From Artocarpus heterophyllus (lineage: Eukaryota; Streptophyta; Magnoliopsida; Rosales; Moraceae), in the NCBI GenBank assembly GCA_025403435.1, contig CM046343.1, positions 28,069,742-28,133,741 of the forward strand: a DNA stretch of 64,000 nt, read 5' to 3'. Below are positions 1-12,530 of the stretch, piece by piece; position 1 is the stretch's first letter, and each line of letters begins with the position of its first letter. The notes beneath the pieces were generated by a model. That model saw only the letters and a list, made by a program, of their open reading frames with translations. It made no database searches and was not told the origin of the DNA. The translations under genes and the position numbers were made by a program.

Positions 1-3000
1 TTAACTATCTCTTTTTGTTTTTTTCCTTATATTTTTATAATCTTATATATATTTTAAAATGTGTTTATGATGTTATATTATATTATTTTATCTTTAGACA
101 CATCCGTGTGTTTGTAATAGATTATTATGTTAAAAAATATATATAATAAGCACAATACGCGCATTCATAGTGCATGTTTCTGGCTAGTAAAAGTAAGGGA
201 TATTTATCATTTTATATCTTATGTTTTAAGATAATTCAAAAACTATACTTTTAGTTTTTTATTTTATTGAATGTATATCTTTATATTAAATTTAATACAC
301 AAATCTATACCTTACCTCCGTTAATAGTTTATTTTTATCTTTAAAATGACCAAATTATCATTAAGTAAAGAAAAAAATTAAAACTTCCAAAAAAATAAGA
401 ATAAAACAAAAATAAACACACACAAAACATCTATTTTTTGAGGGTATTATATATATCTTTTAAGTCAAAAACCTTAATATAAAGTTTTTTTAAGTTATCT
501 TATTTTTCAATTTAAGGTATTTTAGGCAATGTTTTAGGTCAAAATTGAATTTTAATTAGAAAAATGTATAAACTTAGGATTTAGCTTGTATGTCCCTTTT
601 TTCATGTCCTCGTATGTGTCCTCTCAATAATATAATGCTACATCAATTAAAATATTTTAACTAATATAATTAGTGACAAAATATTTTAATCGACTTGACA
701 TTTTAATTGACATGACATAATACTATTAGAGCAACATAAAAAGGACATGAATAAGGGGATATAGGAGTTAGATCCATAAATTTGTGTATTAAATGTAATT
801 TAAATGTATAAATTTGATGAGATAAAAACTATGAATACACCTAAAATATAAGATAAATAAGCCTAAATCAAAAGATGCTAAGTTTTTGTACTTTGCAGCC
901 GTGGGCACTTTACTGCTCTCAGTTTGTAGTATGTTTTGGACTCACATTAGTGAAAAGATAGTGATCATAACAAAATAAGTTAAATTTATACAATTAACTA
1001 GATCCCATTTACTCATAAAACGAGAAGTCTCCAATAAATTATGATGTTGATGTCTCAACTAGCTTAGGACCTTATCTATATACTAAATTAATATATATAT
1101 GGACGCAATATCTCAAGCCACACAACTTGTCATTTGGACATTTGGATAATTTTTTGAATAAAGGAATATTCTACTACTCTTCTAAATTAAATCTAAAAAC
1201 AATCAAAAGTCTAGAGAATTTTTTTTTTGTCCTGATAAATAGTCTAGAGACAAAGTTGACAAGGAAAAAAAAGAGGATAATTTATTTTAGGTCAAAAGCT
1301 AAAAGAGGTGACGTGATTGGGTCATTTTTTGAGGATTGGATAAGACAGTAGTAAAAGAAGCACCACCCTTTTTTTTTTTTAATTTTCCTGTATATATATA
1401 TATATATTTTCTCCCCTATAATATAAGAAGCAAGTTTATATATTTATTTTTAAATTATTTGATAAAATTGGTTCTAAAAAATCTTTTAAAGTTTTCACAT
1501 ATTATAATAAAAAATAAAAAATTACTATAATATAAAGTTTTTATATGTTAAAATATTTAAACTAAAAATTTATCTTTTAACCAAACTTTTACCAAACACT
1601 CTCGTTTTAAATAAAATCACTGTCCTTATCTCACTTCCCTTCTTTTTTTTTAGGATAAAATTTTCTTCGTCTTATTCCCCATTATAATGGTGATTTTGTT
1701 GTGGGTCCGGGAAGAGAGGGTTGTTTTTTTTTTTTTTTTTTTGTTTTCTAGTTTTTATTTATTTGTTCGTTTATTGTCCACCTATGCAGGAGGTGCTTTT
1801 TTTTCTTCTTCTTCTTCTTCTTCTTCTTTTTTTTGGTTTTTTATCTTGCTTTATAAATGGCAGAACATACGTCTGATTATCCTGAAGCACTATCTCGCTA
1901 TTATCCCTAGTACTAATCATCATTAGTTCTTTGAGTTAAAAAAATTATTATTAGCCCTTAAACAATCTTACTATCTACATGTAGAAATTCACTTAAGAAC
2001 ATATATTTTTTAGATTTAGAAACTGTTATCATTAAAATAGCGTTTTGTACAATAATTTTTATAAGTGGAGGAAAATCTTTAAAGTAAATGAGCTCAAACC
2101 TCAAAGGAAAGATAAAGTCAAAGAGGGACTGCTTTATTAGCCTCCCCTAAATACACGGTAGATTTTAGTTTATAAAAAAGGCAATAAACTAGTGCTTTAA
2201 AAAAGATAATATAGAGGAATATGTAGAGAAATTTGCTTACTATATAATACAGAGGAATGCTCGCTTAAAAAAATAATATAGAAATTGATAAACGTTATGC
2301 CTTTAGGATTTTCTATCCAAAAAAAAAAAAATCTTCTTCGTTTTGGATGTGTTTTCCTTAAAAAAAAAATGTCATAACAATATTTTTATTTGTCCCAACA
2401 TATTTTAAGAATGTTAAACAGACGTGTGAAATAAAATCCCAACCTTTATATAATTTAAAATAAAATTAAATTTGTATTAAAAAAAAGAGAGGACAACTTA
2501 TGTTGTTTCGATCACCAATTCAAATGGTTAATTTTGTTAAAAAAATTTTTACAAAATTTAAATAGTTATAATATTTTCAACACTTCCAACCAAAATACAA
2601 ACTTTTTAAGAAACAAATAAAGACTATTTTTTCAAGAAAAACACAAAGACTATGGCCCTGTTTGTTTTTATTTTCAAAATTTTTAAAAATATTTTACATA
2701 TTTTTTAAAGTAAAAATTTTAAAAATATTCTCAACATAATTTTTAAAAAATTTTATTTATTAATTTTAAAAACAATACCAAACTAAGTGTATATATTTAA
2801 CAATCATCTTATTACATATAATATAAACAAAATGGTATGTATAATAATATATACATGACAACATAAAGTGAGAAAGGAGCTTTACCATGCACCGCCCATG
2901 AATATGATCTTCTACACTTTTTATCTAACATTCCCCCATCCCTCAAAAAAAAAATAAAAAAGGAAAATTCAAGGGGAAAAAAGAAAAAGAAAAAGAAAAA

Positions 3001-3230
3001 GAAAAACCAGTCAAAAGAGGACAAAAGTAATTGCGGGTCAACTCAGAAATTCCACAGTTGAACGGAAAAAGACCAAGAAAACTCTCAGCCACAAACAAAA
3101 GGATTGTTTGACTAATCAACCGTCGACATCGAGGAGATCACCATTGCAAAATCTAGACGCGAAGCAGCAAATAATTCCCACCCGTTATCCATGGGAAGAT
3201 TTTATGGATATAACGTTTGATTATCTCCCC
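1..3230. other. AT-rich intergenic DNA, no gene seen
   Basis: This is AT-rich sequence with many homopolymer runs and no open frame that looks coding. It includes a (TTC)n tract near 1803-1828, a decayed relative of the TAAAGCTCTCATATG MITE family around 1440-1600, and an AT-rich Tourist-like repeat around 2652-2785 (GGCCCTGTTTGTTTT at the left, ATACCAAACTAAG at the right). The last 200 bases merge into the promoter of the MYB gene. The short ORFs here are low-complexity and I leave them out. Confidence 0.6.
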
Positions 3231-3234
3231 TCTC

Positions 3235-3467
3235 TTTCTCTCTCCTCTTTTCTCTCTCATCACCAGCGAGAGCTTTCGCTGAGGAAGAGAGAGAGGGAGA
3301 GAAATCGATCACGCACAAGCAGAAACAGAAGAAAAAAGCCCTAACCAGCAAAAGCCTTCCTTTCATCGGATCATGTGATTCGTATATTCCGATCCGATCC
3401 GAATTTTCTCCTTTCTTCCTTGTTTTTTCTTCTGCGATCCGATACCGATTCGCTGAGTTGACGTGCG
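3235..3467 (+). promoter_or_regulatory. Likely 5' leader of the MYB gene, with a start-stop uORF
   Basis: The stretch is pyrimidine-rich, then purine-rich (CT and GAGA tracts), and runs up to the MYB start codon, as plant leaders often do. The only upstream ATG is at 3373, followed at once by TGA (ATGTGA, 3373-3378), which is a minimal start-stop upstream ORF. I saw no convincing TATA box, so the transcription start is uncertain. Calling this the leader is inference from position and composition. Confidence 0.45.
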
Positions 3468-5974
3468 ATGACTCGGAGGTGCTCGCATTGCAGCCACAAT
3501 GGGCACAACTCGAGGACGTGCCCTAACCGCGGAGTCAAGCTCTTCGGGGTCCGATTGACCGACGGGCCGATCCGGAAGAGCGCCAGTATGGGGAACCTTA
3601 GCCACTACGCCGGGTCGGGCTCGAATCCCGGCGGGTCCAACGTTCCGGGATCTCCTGGAGATACGCCGGACCACGGCGGAGGCGCCGACGGGTATGCCTC
3701 AGAGGATTTCGTGCCCGGGTCGTCCTCTAGTAGTCGCGAACGGAAGAAAGGTTCGGTTTTTTATTTTTATTTTTTATTTTTAGCAAGGATTAGTTTTTTT
3801 TTTAATTTGTTTGATTTATTTATTTTTTTTTTTTTTTGTGTCTTTGAACAATTAGTAAAGAGTTTAGTAACATCCTACGGAAGAGTGTTTGTACTTTTTT
3901 GTTATTTTGGGGGATGGGCAAAATGAATGTTTTATTTGTTTGTATTACTTTAGTTCGACTGTTTCTGTTATATTTTAAGTTTAAGGTTTTTTCTTGGTTC
4001 CTCTTTCCATTTTGAACACTAAGTTGTTCTTATTATGATTATTTTTATGTGAAATCTGAATTAAGATTCATGGTATTTTGTAATTTTTGTTTGGTAGGGA
4101 TGTACTTGGACAAATTAGGGCGTTTAAGATCACTTTCAAGGCAGAAAAGAAGCTGTTATGGACAGAATTTTTGTCATCTTCATAATTGGGTCAAAATAAG
4201 GAACATAATCTGATCACGTTATTCAAGTAATAGTTGATTTGTAGGAGGATGAAAAGTCAATTTGAATGGGATTTTAATGAAATTGTGTCCAGATTTTACC
4301 GCTAGGTGTATTCTTTATTGTGTTAATAGAAGATATTCTCGGGTCTTGGCCCATAAAGTGAGTGGATGAAGTAAATGATCTATGAGGAAGTTGGGAACAA
4401 TTTTAATGGAAAAAAAGGAGCTTGGTAGAATCATGTGCCATGGTCTCTTTGGTAAGAAATGCCAAGGTAGGGTGTAGAGTTGCAGGGGGGCAGTGAAGCT
4501 TTAGGCTGTTCATGAAAATTTACCTTTTGCATAAAAATAATTAGTACTTAGATGTAAAAAAAGGCTTACTTAGGCTTGTTGATGTGTAGTCGTTTGCTGT
4601 GAAAGAGGGGCGCGCTTTTGTGTCTAAATCAATCCCGTTCAGGTGCCTGGAATATACACCCAATGAAAAAAATGAAGAAAAAAACTGGAATTGTTTGTCC
4701 GTCCGCACTTTTTTTGGTCTTAACATTCGTTTTCATTTGTCTTTAGAACAGCTAATAGTCCCTCTACTTTGCAGGTGTTCCTTGGACTGAGGACGAACAT
4801 AGGATGTTTCTACTTGGATTGCAGAAGCTTGGAAAAGGTGACTGGCGTGGAATTGCACGCAATTATGTTATATCGAGGTCACCGACTCAAGTGGCCAGCC
4901 ATGCTCAGAAATATTTTATCAGGCAAACCAACGTATCCAGGAGGAAAAGACGATCCAGCCTGTTTGATATTGTAGCAGATGAAGTTAGTACCTTCTTTCT
5001 GTCTTATGCATGAATGGATTTCAAAACTTAGTATGTTGGTCAACATCCCACCCACACACAAATGAAGAAATATTGCTCTGTGGTTCCCTATTTGTTTTCA
5101 AAAGACATATTAGTCATTTAGTGTAGAAGTGTAGTGATGCCCGGTACCACAGACAGCTTCTTAATGCTCTCAACCTAGGTTTGATCATTAGACTTATTTA
5201 TTTATTTATTTTTGTTTGCTATTTGCTAAATGTGGTCCTTAGACTGGATTAGCAGAAAACTGCTTTTGCATTTTACTGTGGGTCTTGAGTGCTACAATTA
5301 TCCTAGCTTTGGGAGACATCTATTTGTAGTCCTTACCTTGCGAAAAATTGTTGAGATCTCATACGCGATCCTTGGAATATATTTATTTATTTTTTATTTT
5401 TACAAGTTGTCTTCATTTTTGAAATATTTATTTGTTATGCCATTACTCTTTTCTACAGTCAGCTGATGCCCCAATGGTGCCTCGAGAATTCTTGTCTGTC
5501 AAGCAACCACTAACGGAAATGCAAAATGAGAACACGTTGCTTGATTCTCCTGCTATTGGTGAAGAATGCGAATCAATGGATTCTAAGAACTCCAATGATG
5601 GAGAACCTGCCCCTTCGAGGCCTGATAGCTCACAGAACTGCTACCCTATAATATATCCTGCTTATGTCTCACCATTTTTCCCATTTCCTGTTCCATTTTG
5701 GTCTGGATATGATAATGGCATGGAACAAAACAAGAAAGAGACTCATGAAGTGGTCAAGCCAACAGCAGTTCATTCAAAGAGCCCAATCAATGTTGATGAG
5801 CTTGTGGGCATGTCAAAACTGAGTTTAGGAGATTCTATTGGCAATGCTGGTCCCTCCCCTCTTTCGCTGAAGCTTCTTGAGGGTTCGTCATCTAGGCAGT
5901 CGGCCTTCCACGCAAATCCAGGCTCTAGCAGTTCAAACATGAATTCTAGTGGCAGTCCAATTCACGCAGTTTAA
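3468..5974 (+). CDS. KUA1: KUA1/MYBH-like 1R-MYB transcription factor with zinc knuckle
   Basis: Three exons, 3468-3750, 4775-4983 and 5459-5974, join at GT-AG borders with matching phase to give 335 residues. Residues 1-20 hold a CCHC-type zinc knuckle ([14 protein letters not shown]). The KLFGVRL repressor-type motif follows, then a Gly/Ser-rich linker ending in SSSSRERKK. Exon 2 encodes the whole single MYB repeat ([20 protein letters not shown]) with the SHAQKYF signature ([12 protein letters not shown]) and a basic RRKRR tail. The C-terminus carries an LxLxL EAR-like motif (LSLKL) and the family's SRQSAFH tail. Arabidopsis KUA1/MYBH has the same order of motifs and a similar length; that protein is a nuclear repressor affecting cell expansion and leaf senescence. 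The start is the first ATG compatible with the conserved MTRRCSHC N-terminus. The symbol is by similarity; a close paralogue of KUA1 is the main alternative. The ORF that continues past 3750 is intron read-through. Confidence 0.93.
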
Positions 5975-6310
5975 CTGGAGGTGATTCCTGAACTAAGATT
6001 GTAGATCAGCCTAGCGGTGTGGATGAGCATTACAGGTTGTTGTTGATACAAGATGATAATATGTGCCGTCTGGTTTGGGATTCAGTTATAGTTCTCTTGT
6101 GGGATCAAATTAATAAGTTTAGTTTCTTTTTAACTTTGTTTAGGTCTTTGGCTTTAGGCTATACTGTTTCTTACAACAAGTTATTTAATCTGTTATTTGC
6201 TTGTGCTCCTCGAATTATTTGTTCATTCCTCAGTTCTCTGTTCTCTGTTCCCATGTTCTGATTATGTAGAAATGCTACTGAAATTCCAGAAACCATATCT
6301 TCAGTTGGCA
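5975..6310 (+). other. Probable 3' UTR of the MYB gene
   Basis: The sequence after the TAA stop is T-rich, non-repetitive and without a coding frame, as expected of a plant 3' UTR. The poly-T tract at about 6320-6337 may mark its outer limit. I found no single decisive polyadenylation signal. Confidence 0.4.
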
Positions 6311-8299
6311 ACTCAGCGGTTTTTTTTTTTTTTTTTCGAAAACAGTTTGCGTTTTTAAAAGCTGAAAACTGTCCTTGAGTCATATGGCGGAGAACCTTTT
6401 TTTTATTTTCCCAACTTTAAACCCACGATGGACCTCCGACCTTACGTACCATGTGAGAAATACGCTGGCTTGGTTTGATAAGTTAATTAAAACTTATAGT
6501 TTTAATTTGTTATAGTGTAAAGCTCTTATACCTTAAAATAAAAAAATAAATTTATTATAGTGTAAAGTTTTTACATGTTATAATATTCAAGTTTTAACTT
6601 TAAGTTTCATTTTTGTTTTCAAACTCTCTAAATATTGGTCATTGGGTGAGATGATAAAAGACTATTCATTCTCTTCGACAAGTTTTGATTTTGAACAATT
6701 GCCCCTGTCGTGGGCAGGGTGTATGAGGATCAATTTGTGAAAGATTCATATATAACATACCACGCAGGATATTTTATAGCGTGTCTGGCAATTTCAACCT
6801 TGTTGGGATTCTGGTTGATATTAATCGGTTAGAACTTAAAACCAGTATCGGTTAGAATTAAAAAAAAATAAGTTAGAACTATAATTTAAGGTTGAAATTT
6901 ATATTTAATAAATGGGTCAAAATGTTGGTTTGAATCAAAAGTCTCTCTAACTACTCTTTTAGTTGGAACTAAAAGTAGTTCTAATTATTGAAACTTGACT
7001 TTAACGGTTATTAGACCAAATGAGAGTTTCAATTAAAATTAAAACCATCAGTTGGAATTGAGCTTTCAAATATACGTTTAGTTTCAACCAAAACTTTTAG
7101 TTGTTTCAGTATCAAGAAAAAATAAATATAATATAAAGTTTTTATGCACTATAATATTTTCAATTAAATTTAATTTAAAATATTAGTTCAACGATACTTC
7201 CGTCTTGGTATGTTATTATTTATCTTTAATTTTTTTTCCTTTATAGGGAAAAAAAAAAGTGTAATGTGTGTAGTTTCCTATCTCGTTGCACACTATTGAA
7301 GAAGATTGTCACGCAGATCTAGGAAGTTCCTTGGAGCAACTAAGGTGTATATATTTGGTTACTATGCAAGCAAGGTTGGCTGTTGACATGACAAATATGG
7401 CAACTAGAATCACATTGATCTAAATTTTCTTCATTGTCGACTCCAGTGAAAACTGATTTCATGTCAACCTAAGAGAGGTACAAAGGGCAACACCAAAATT
7501 CAAATTATAGAACTTAAAGTTAAAAACGCTACGGCATGCGAGAATCTTATATCGTATTCATTGGTGGAGACACTTAAAGTTGAGTAAAGATACATACCTT
7601 CACTCAACTTTCAAAGTATTACTTTTTTGTTTACAATTTTTTTTAAAATTTAGGTTATATCTTTGTTTTACATTAAGAAATTATAGTTATATCCCTATTA
7701 AAAAAATGAAACATAAACTTGTTTTAATAAATAGTTTTGTAAGGATACGTGTTGTCTATAAAAAAAATAAAATGATACAAGCTATTTTTTTCTTCTTAAC
7801 GGTTAAAATTTCAATAAAACCAAAAAAAAAAAATTCAAACATTATCTTTGATTATATTTTGGTCTAATTTTTAAAACATTTTACACTTAATCTAGATCCA
7901 TCAACTTGTTTTAATTTTACATTTTATCATTCAGTATTAAAAGGAAAACGAAATATAGACATGAAGCTAACGAAAAATAACACTCTACTTCCTCGTAGAA
8001 ACCAAAAAAAAAGTTGAAACTCCACCTACAAAGTATCATGCATATTGTATTATATATTAAATTAACATTTACGTAATAGAAAATCTAAAACTTGAAACAA
8101 AATCATAGACTAAAATTTCTGACATTTCAACAGACATGAACAACTAAAATATAGAGAGCATTTGATAACATAGTTTTAATTTTGTTGTTTCAATTATTAC
8201 AGTGTAAAGTATTCATATGCCACACTGTAAAGTAAAAATATGCTACAGTATAAAGCTCTCATACGTTATAATTGTTAAAATTATAGAGTACAATAAACA
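6311..8299. other. Intergenic DNA with MITE relics
   Basis: No gene is visible. Decayed copies of the family containing TAAAGCTCTCATATG-type cores lie around 6495-6600, 7125-7180 and 8145-8290; the last abuts the target site of the solo LTR at 8305. At 6780-7090 several diverged GTTAGAACT/AGTTGGAACT units repeat, which suggests a further decayed inverted-repeat element. Short lysine- and phenylalanine-rich ORFs are composition artefacts. Confidence 0.5.
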
Positions 8300-8304
8300 A
8301 CGAA

Positions 8305-10462
8305 TGTGACACCCCGAAGTAGGGTAGTGACGTAATGGATCAATTGAGTTAATTAAAGCAGATTTTTGAATAAAACCACCAATTAAATGACTTAAGTTAT
8401 TTTTTTTATTTTAAAAAAGGTGAAAGTTTAAAACATTTAAAACAATTATTATTATTTTGAAATAGTTACTCAGAAAGTAAAATATTAAAGACAGTCAAAT
8501 ATAAGCCGGGCTCTACCAGACCCACATTAGTGCACACATATGGTATCAACAATAAAATATTACAATCACAACCCAGTTGCCTCCTTGTCTGTCTTAAGTT
8601 GCAATCAATTTAGGGGAAAGGTTTTAAAACATATAAAGAAAATGTGAGTGGAATGCTCAGTAGGACTAAAATCTATAAGAAAAAAAAAACATTAATTTGA
8701 ATATAAATTTCGCATTCAGAAATGTATTTAGTAAACAGGATTTGATAAATAAATAAACAAATAATTCATTTAAATTGTTCTTACCAAAATGGTTCTTGGT
8801 TCATCTAGATAGAATCTTATTGTCTCTTTTGGGCAAACCATATAAGTCACCACTGTAGTGGCTCAGCTGGGTTTCGGGACCTGCCCCCAAGGTCGCACTC
8901 TACACGACCCGATCTCTGATTATGGCATCATGCCCTTATGTGTATTTATTATTATTTAAGTCCCATGTTACCAAATATTCTCAATTACATTTATTATTTG
9001 ATTCATTATGAACATTCATTCTTAAACAAGAAATCAAAAATACTAAGAAACTCATTTTTTTATCATTCCTTAAAAATCAAATTGAAAGAAATCATTTTGT
9101 GGCTAGAGGTCCCCTTTGAACATATTTAAAACATTTTGTCATTTATTGAAAACATTTTGAAAGGATCTTTAAGGCAAAAACCATTTAAAAACCTGGTAAC
9201 CAAAGAAAGGGGTAGAAGTCCTAACTCGATGCCCTGCATCGTGACTCAGCATCGTAGTCCCGACTCACTATACGTTAGCTCTACGGAACCACTAACGATC
9301 TAAATATAAACTAAGTTCATCAATATCCAGCTTAGGTCATTTAACACTACTAAGCTATTTCATGATGTCCTAGTGTGTCATTTATATCTATAAAATCATA
9401 TTATAAGGTTAAAATCTCGATTTGAGTTTAAAATAGTAAAAACGGGCGAGAAATGATAAATTTTTGCAAGGCCAGTCGGCCTACCGGATTCCCTAATTTG
9501 GCCTACCGAATTGTTCAGTTCGGCTTGTCGGTAAACCGGAACCAGCCTGCCAAACTGTTCCCAGGTTTGACCTGCCGAAGGGATGAGTCCGGCCTACCGA
9601 ACTGAAAAAATCTGAAAATTTTCATATTCGAGTTTTGGCCTTCCAAACTCAAATCTTCATTTCTAACCTGTTTTCTCAATTCTCAAGCATAGAAACCATT
9701 CATATATGATAGAAAAACATACTAAGAGACTTTTAAACACATTTAAACAAGATTTGCATAGAAATTTATAAAGAAATCCGAAAATGAGAAAAATAGAGAA
9801 AAATAAAAAAACTTAATTTAAATCCGTTTTTTCATCAAACCAAACCTAGATTCTAGATGTTATGAGTTCTACTAACTTAGGTTTAAGGTTTTCTAAGCTC
9901 ATAAAACTTGAATCACAACGTTTCAAAGAAATTTAGAAAATTTTAAGCAAAATTTGAAAATTTGAAAACAAAAAAATTTACCTCAATTCGGAGCTTTAAA
10001 ACAAGTTTGCGGAAGCTTAATCACGTTCCTTGACCTCCAATCCAGCTAGGAATGAAAGCTTGGATTCAAAATTTTTGAATCAAAGAGAGAGGAGGGAGAG
10101 AGAGAAAATGCAGAGAGGAAGAGGAAGAGAGAGCGTGGAAGAAGAGAGAGAGAGCTGAGAAAAAGTGAGGAGAGAAAAGGGAAAAAGAGAAATAAATAGA
10201 GGGAGAGAGAGTAAAACCAGAAAGAAAAATCGTGTACATCCACAGTTTTACAAAAAGGATATATTTGACATTTGACAAATTGTTTTGTTTTAAAAATTCA
10301 AAATGAGAAATATAAATAATAAAAATAGTTAAAGTAACTTAAAATTCAAATTGATTAGGAAATCATCACAAAATAATTAGACTAAAAACAAATTACAAAT
10401 TTGGCACACTAATTCATAATTTCACACACTAATCATTCTTAATTAAGTTTCGGGGCGTTACA
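8305..10462 (-). mobile_element. Solo LTR, probably Ty3/gypsy (2158 bp)
   Basis: The element starts TGTGACACCCCGAAG and ends TTTCGGGGCGTTACA, so it has TG...CA ends. It is flanked by a perfect 5-bp duplication ACGAA (8300-8304 and 10463-10467), the hallmark of LTR-retrotransposon integration. There are no internal retroviral-type domains and no second LTR, so it fits a solo LTR left by recombination between two LTRs. On the minus strand a TATA-like CTATTTATTT near 10193-10203 is followed by a long CT-rich leader (10084-10185), so the LTR seems to face the minus strand. Read that way it begins TGTAACGCCCCGAAA, which recalls chromovirus (Tekay/Del) LTRs; that lineage call is inference. A related copy occupies 23253-30073. 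Confidence 0.85.
9465..9612. repeat. Minisatellite inside the solo LTR (GGCCTACCGAA units)
   Basis: Degenerate tandem units of about 25-35 bp share the core GGCCTACCGAA or GGCCTGCCGAA and recur at least five times. The same kind of array lies at the equivalent place in the second LTR copy (about 29105-29280), so it belongs to the LTR family rather than to this locus. Confidence 0.65.
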
Positions 10463-10550
10463 ACGAACAAGAACAAATTCAATTAATAATATTGCAACAG
10501 AAATGAAAAATACAACCGAAATTCAACCTTGACCCGAATCTGTAAGACGA

Positions 10551-12530
10551 ACGATTGCAGTTGTCGAGGCACGTGAGGATCACGCTATCCTTAAAACAGA
10601 TTCGGCCCGTTTGGTTGTGCATGAGGATTCGACGGACGTTTATCTCCTAAGATACAACAACAATCAATGATGGATTTAGCACGATCGAGCACTACCTCCG
10701 ACGAACTTGAAACCTTGTCTTCCCCTATTACCAAAACTTGTCTATGACACTCGGAGCTAGAACTCAAAAAACAAAAAAGAAAAACCCTGTGTTTTGTGTG
10801 TGTTTACAAACTTGTAAAGACTCCCTTATACAGAAAAGTCATGGGGTGTTACAAGCCAAAATTGATGAGATTTAATTTCAAGTTTTATAAGTATAAACCA
10901 AAGGTTAAGCCATTTCAATTTTGATGATTACAAACCCAAAAAAAATGTTTATGTAGCATTAAACCTCCACTAATTGAAGAATATCAAAAGCCAAATTTGG
11001 ATTTAATTTTGGGATTTATGAGCATAAACCAAAGGTTAAAACCATTTTAATTCTGATGATTACAAACCTAAAAAAAAATGTTCATGCATTAATTCATTGT
11101 GCCATTAAACCTTCACTAACTGAAAAATATCAAAAGCCAAATTACGATTGTAGTTGTCAAGGCACATGAGGATTACGCTATCCTTAAAACAGATTTCCCC
11201 CCTCCAATTATGCACGAGGATTCGACAGACGTTTGTCTCATAAGATACAATGACAAACGGTGATGGATTTAGCACAATCGAGCATCGCCTCTAGCGAACT
11301 TGAAATATCGTCTTCCTCTATCACCAAAACTTGTCTACGACACTCCTAGCTAGAACTCAAAAAACAAAAATAAAGACCTTGTGTTTTGTGTGTGTTTACA
11401 AACTTGCGAAGACTCGCTTATACAGGCAAGTCATGGGGTGTTACAAGCCCAAATTGATGAGATTTAATTTTAGGTTTTATGAGCATAAACCAAAGGTTAA
11501 AGCATTTTAATTCTGATCATTACAAACCAAAAAAAATGTTCATGTACTAATTCATTGTGCCATTAAACCTCCACTAACTGAAGAATATCAAAAGCCAAAT
11601 TTGGATTTGTTGTTTGGAGCAAATAAAAAATTTGCAAAACATAGCCCACCTATCAAAAGCCAAATTTGGATTTAATTTTGGGTTTTATGAGCATAAACCA
11701 AAGGTTAAAACCATTTTAATTTTGATGATTACGAACCCAAAAAAAAAAAGTTCATGCACTAATTCATTGTGCCATTAAACCTCCACGAACTGAAGAATAT
11801 CAAAAGCCAAATTACGATTTTAGTTGTCGAGGCACGTAAGGATCACGCTATCCTTAAAACAGGTTCGCCCCCTCTGATCGTGCACGAGGATTCAACAGAC
11901 GTCTGTCTCTTAAGATACAATGACAAACGGTGATAGATTTAGCATGATCGAGCACCGCCTCCAGCGAACTTGAAACCTCGTCTTCCTCTATCACCAAAAC
12001 TTGTATATGACACTCCTAGCTAGAACTCAAAAAACAAAAAGAAAAACCTTGTGTTTTGTGTGTGTTTACAAACTTGTGAAGACTCCCTTATACAGGGAAG
12101 TCATGGGGTGTTACAAGTCAAAATTGATAGGATTTAATTTTAGGTTTTATGAGCATAAAGCAAAGGTTAAACCATTTCAATTCTGATGATTACAAACCCA
12201 AAAAAAAAAAAAGAAAATGTTTATGCACTAATTCATTGTGCCATTAAACCTCCACTAACTGAAGAATATCAAAAGCCAAATTCGGATTTGTTGTTGGAAG
12301 CAAATAAAAAATTTGCAAAATATAGCCCGCCTATCAAAAGCCAAATTCGGATTTAATTTTCAGGTTTTAGGAGCATAAACCAAAGGTTAAAACCATTTTA
12401 ATTGTGATGATTACAAACCCAAAAAAAATGTTCATGCACTAATTCTAGGCAAAGAATATCAAAAGCCAAATTCAGATTCATTGTTGGAAGCAAAGCAAAT
12501 AAAAAATTTGCAAAACATTGCCCGCCTAAG
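10551..12530. repeat. Higher-order tandem array, three A-B-B units
   Basis: Three large units start at 10551, 11144 and 11814 (ACGATTG/ACGATTT, then AGTTGTCGAGGCACGT), about 593 and 670 bp apart. Each has a roughly 310-bp A block, ending near GTCATGGGGTGTTACAAG, and then two copies of a B block of about 130-150 bp. The B block carries GAGCATAAACCAAAGGTTAA, GATGATTACAAACCC and AATATCAAAAGCCAAATT. Units two and three add a segment of about 60 bp (AGCAAATAAAAAATTTGC). Read on the minus strand, A resembles an LTR promoter and leader, with a TATA-like TGTATAAGGGA, so the array may derive from LTR tandem duplication. That origin is inference; the periodicity is seen directly. Confidence 0.75.

Noticed and set aside
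3751..3926. Continuation of the MYB ORF past exon 1
   Set aside because: The tail is Phe-rich read-through of a T-rich intron. AAG|GTTCGG at 3750 is a good donor that joins in phase to exon 2.
10046..10278. Ser/Leu/Phe-rich ORFs on the minus strand
   Set aside because: They are produced by the CT-rich leader tract of the solo LTR and have no sign of coding constraint.
10551..12530. CRISPR-like repeats
   Set aside because: The units are hundreds of bases long with no uniform short repeat and spacer pattern, and this is plant nuclear DNA.
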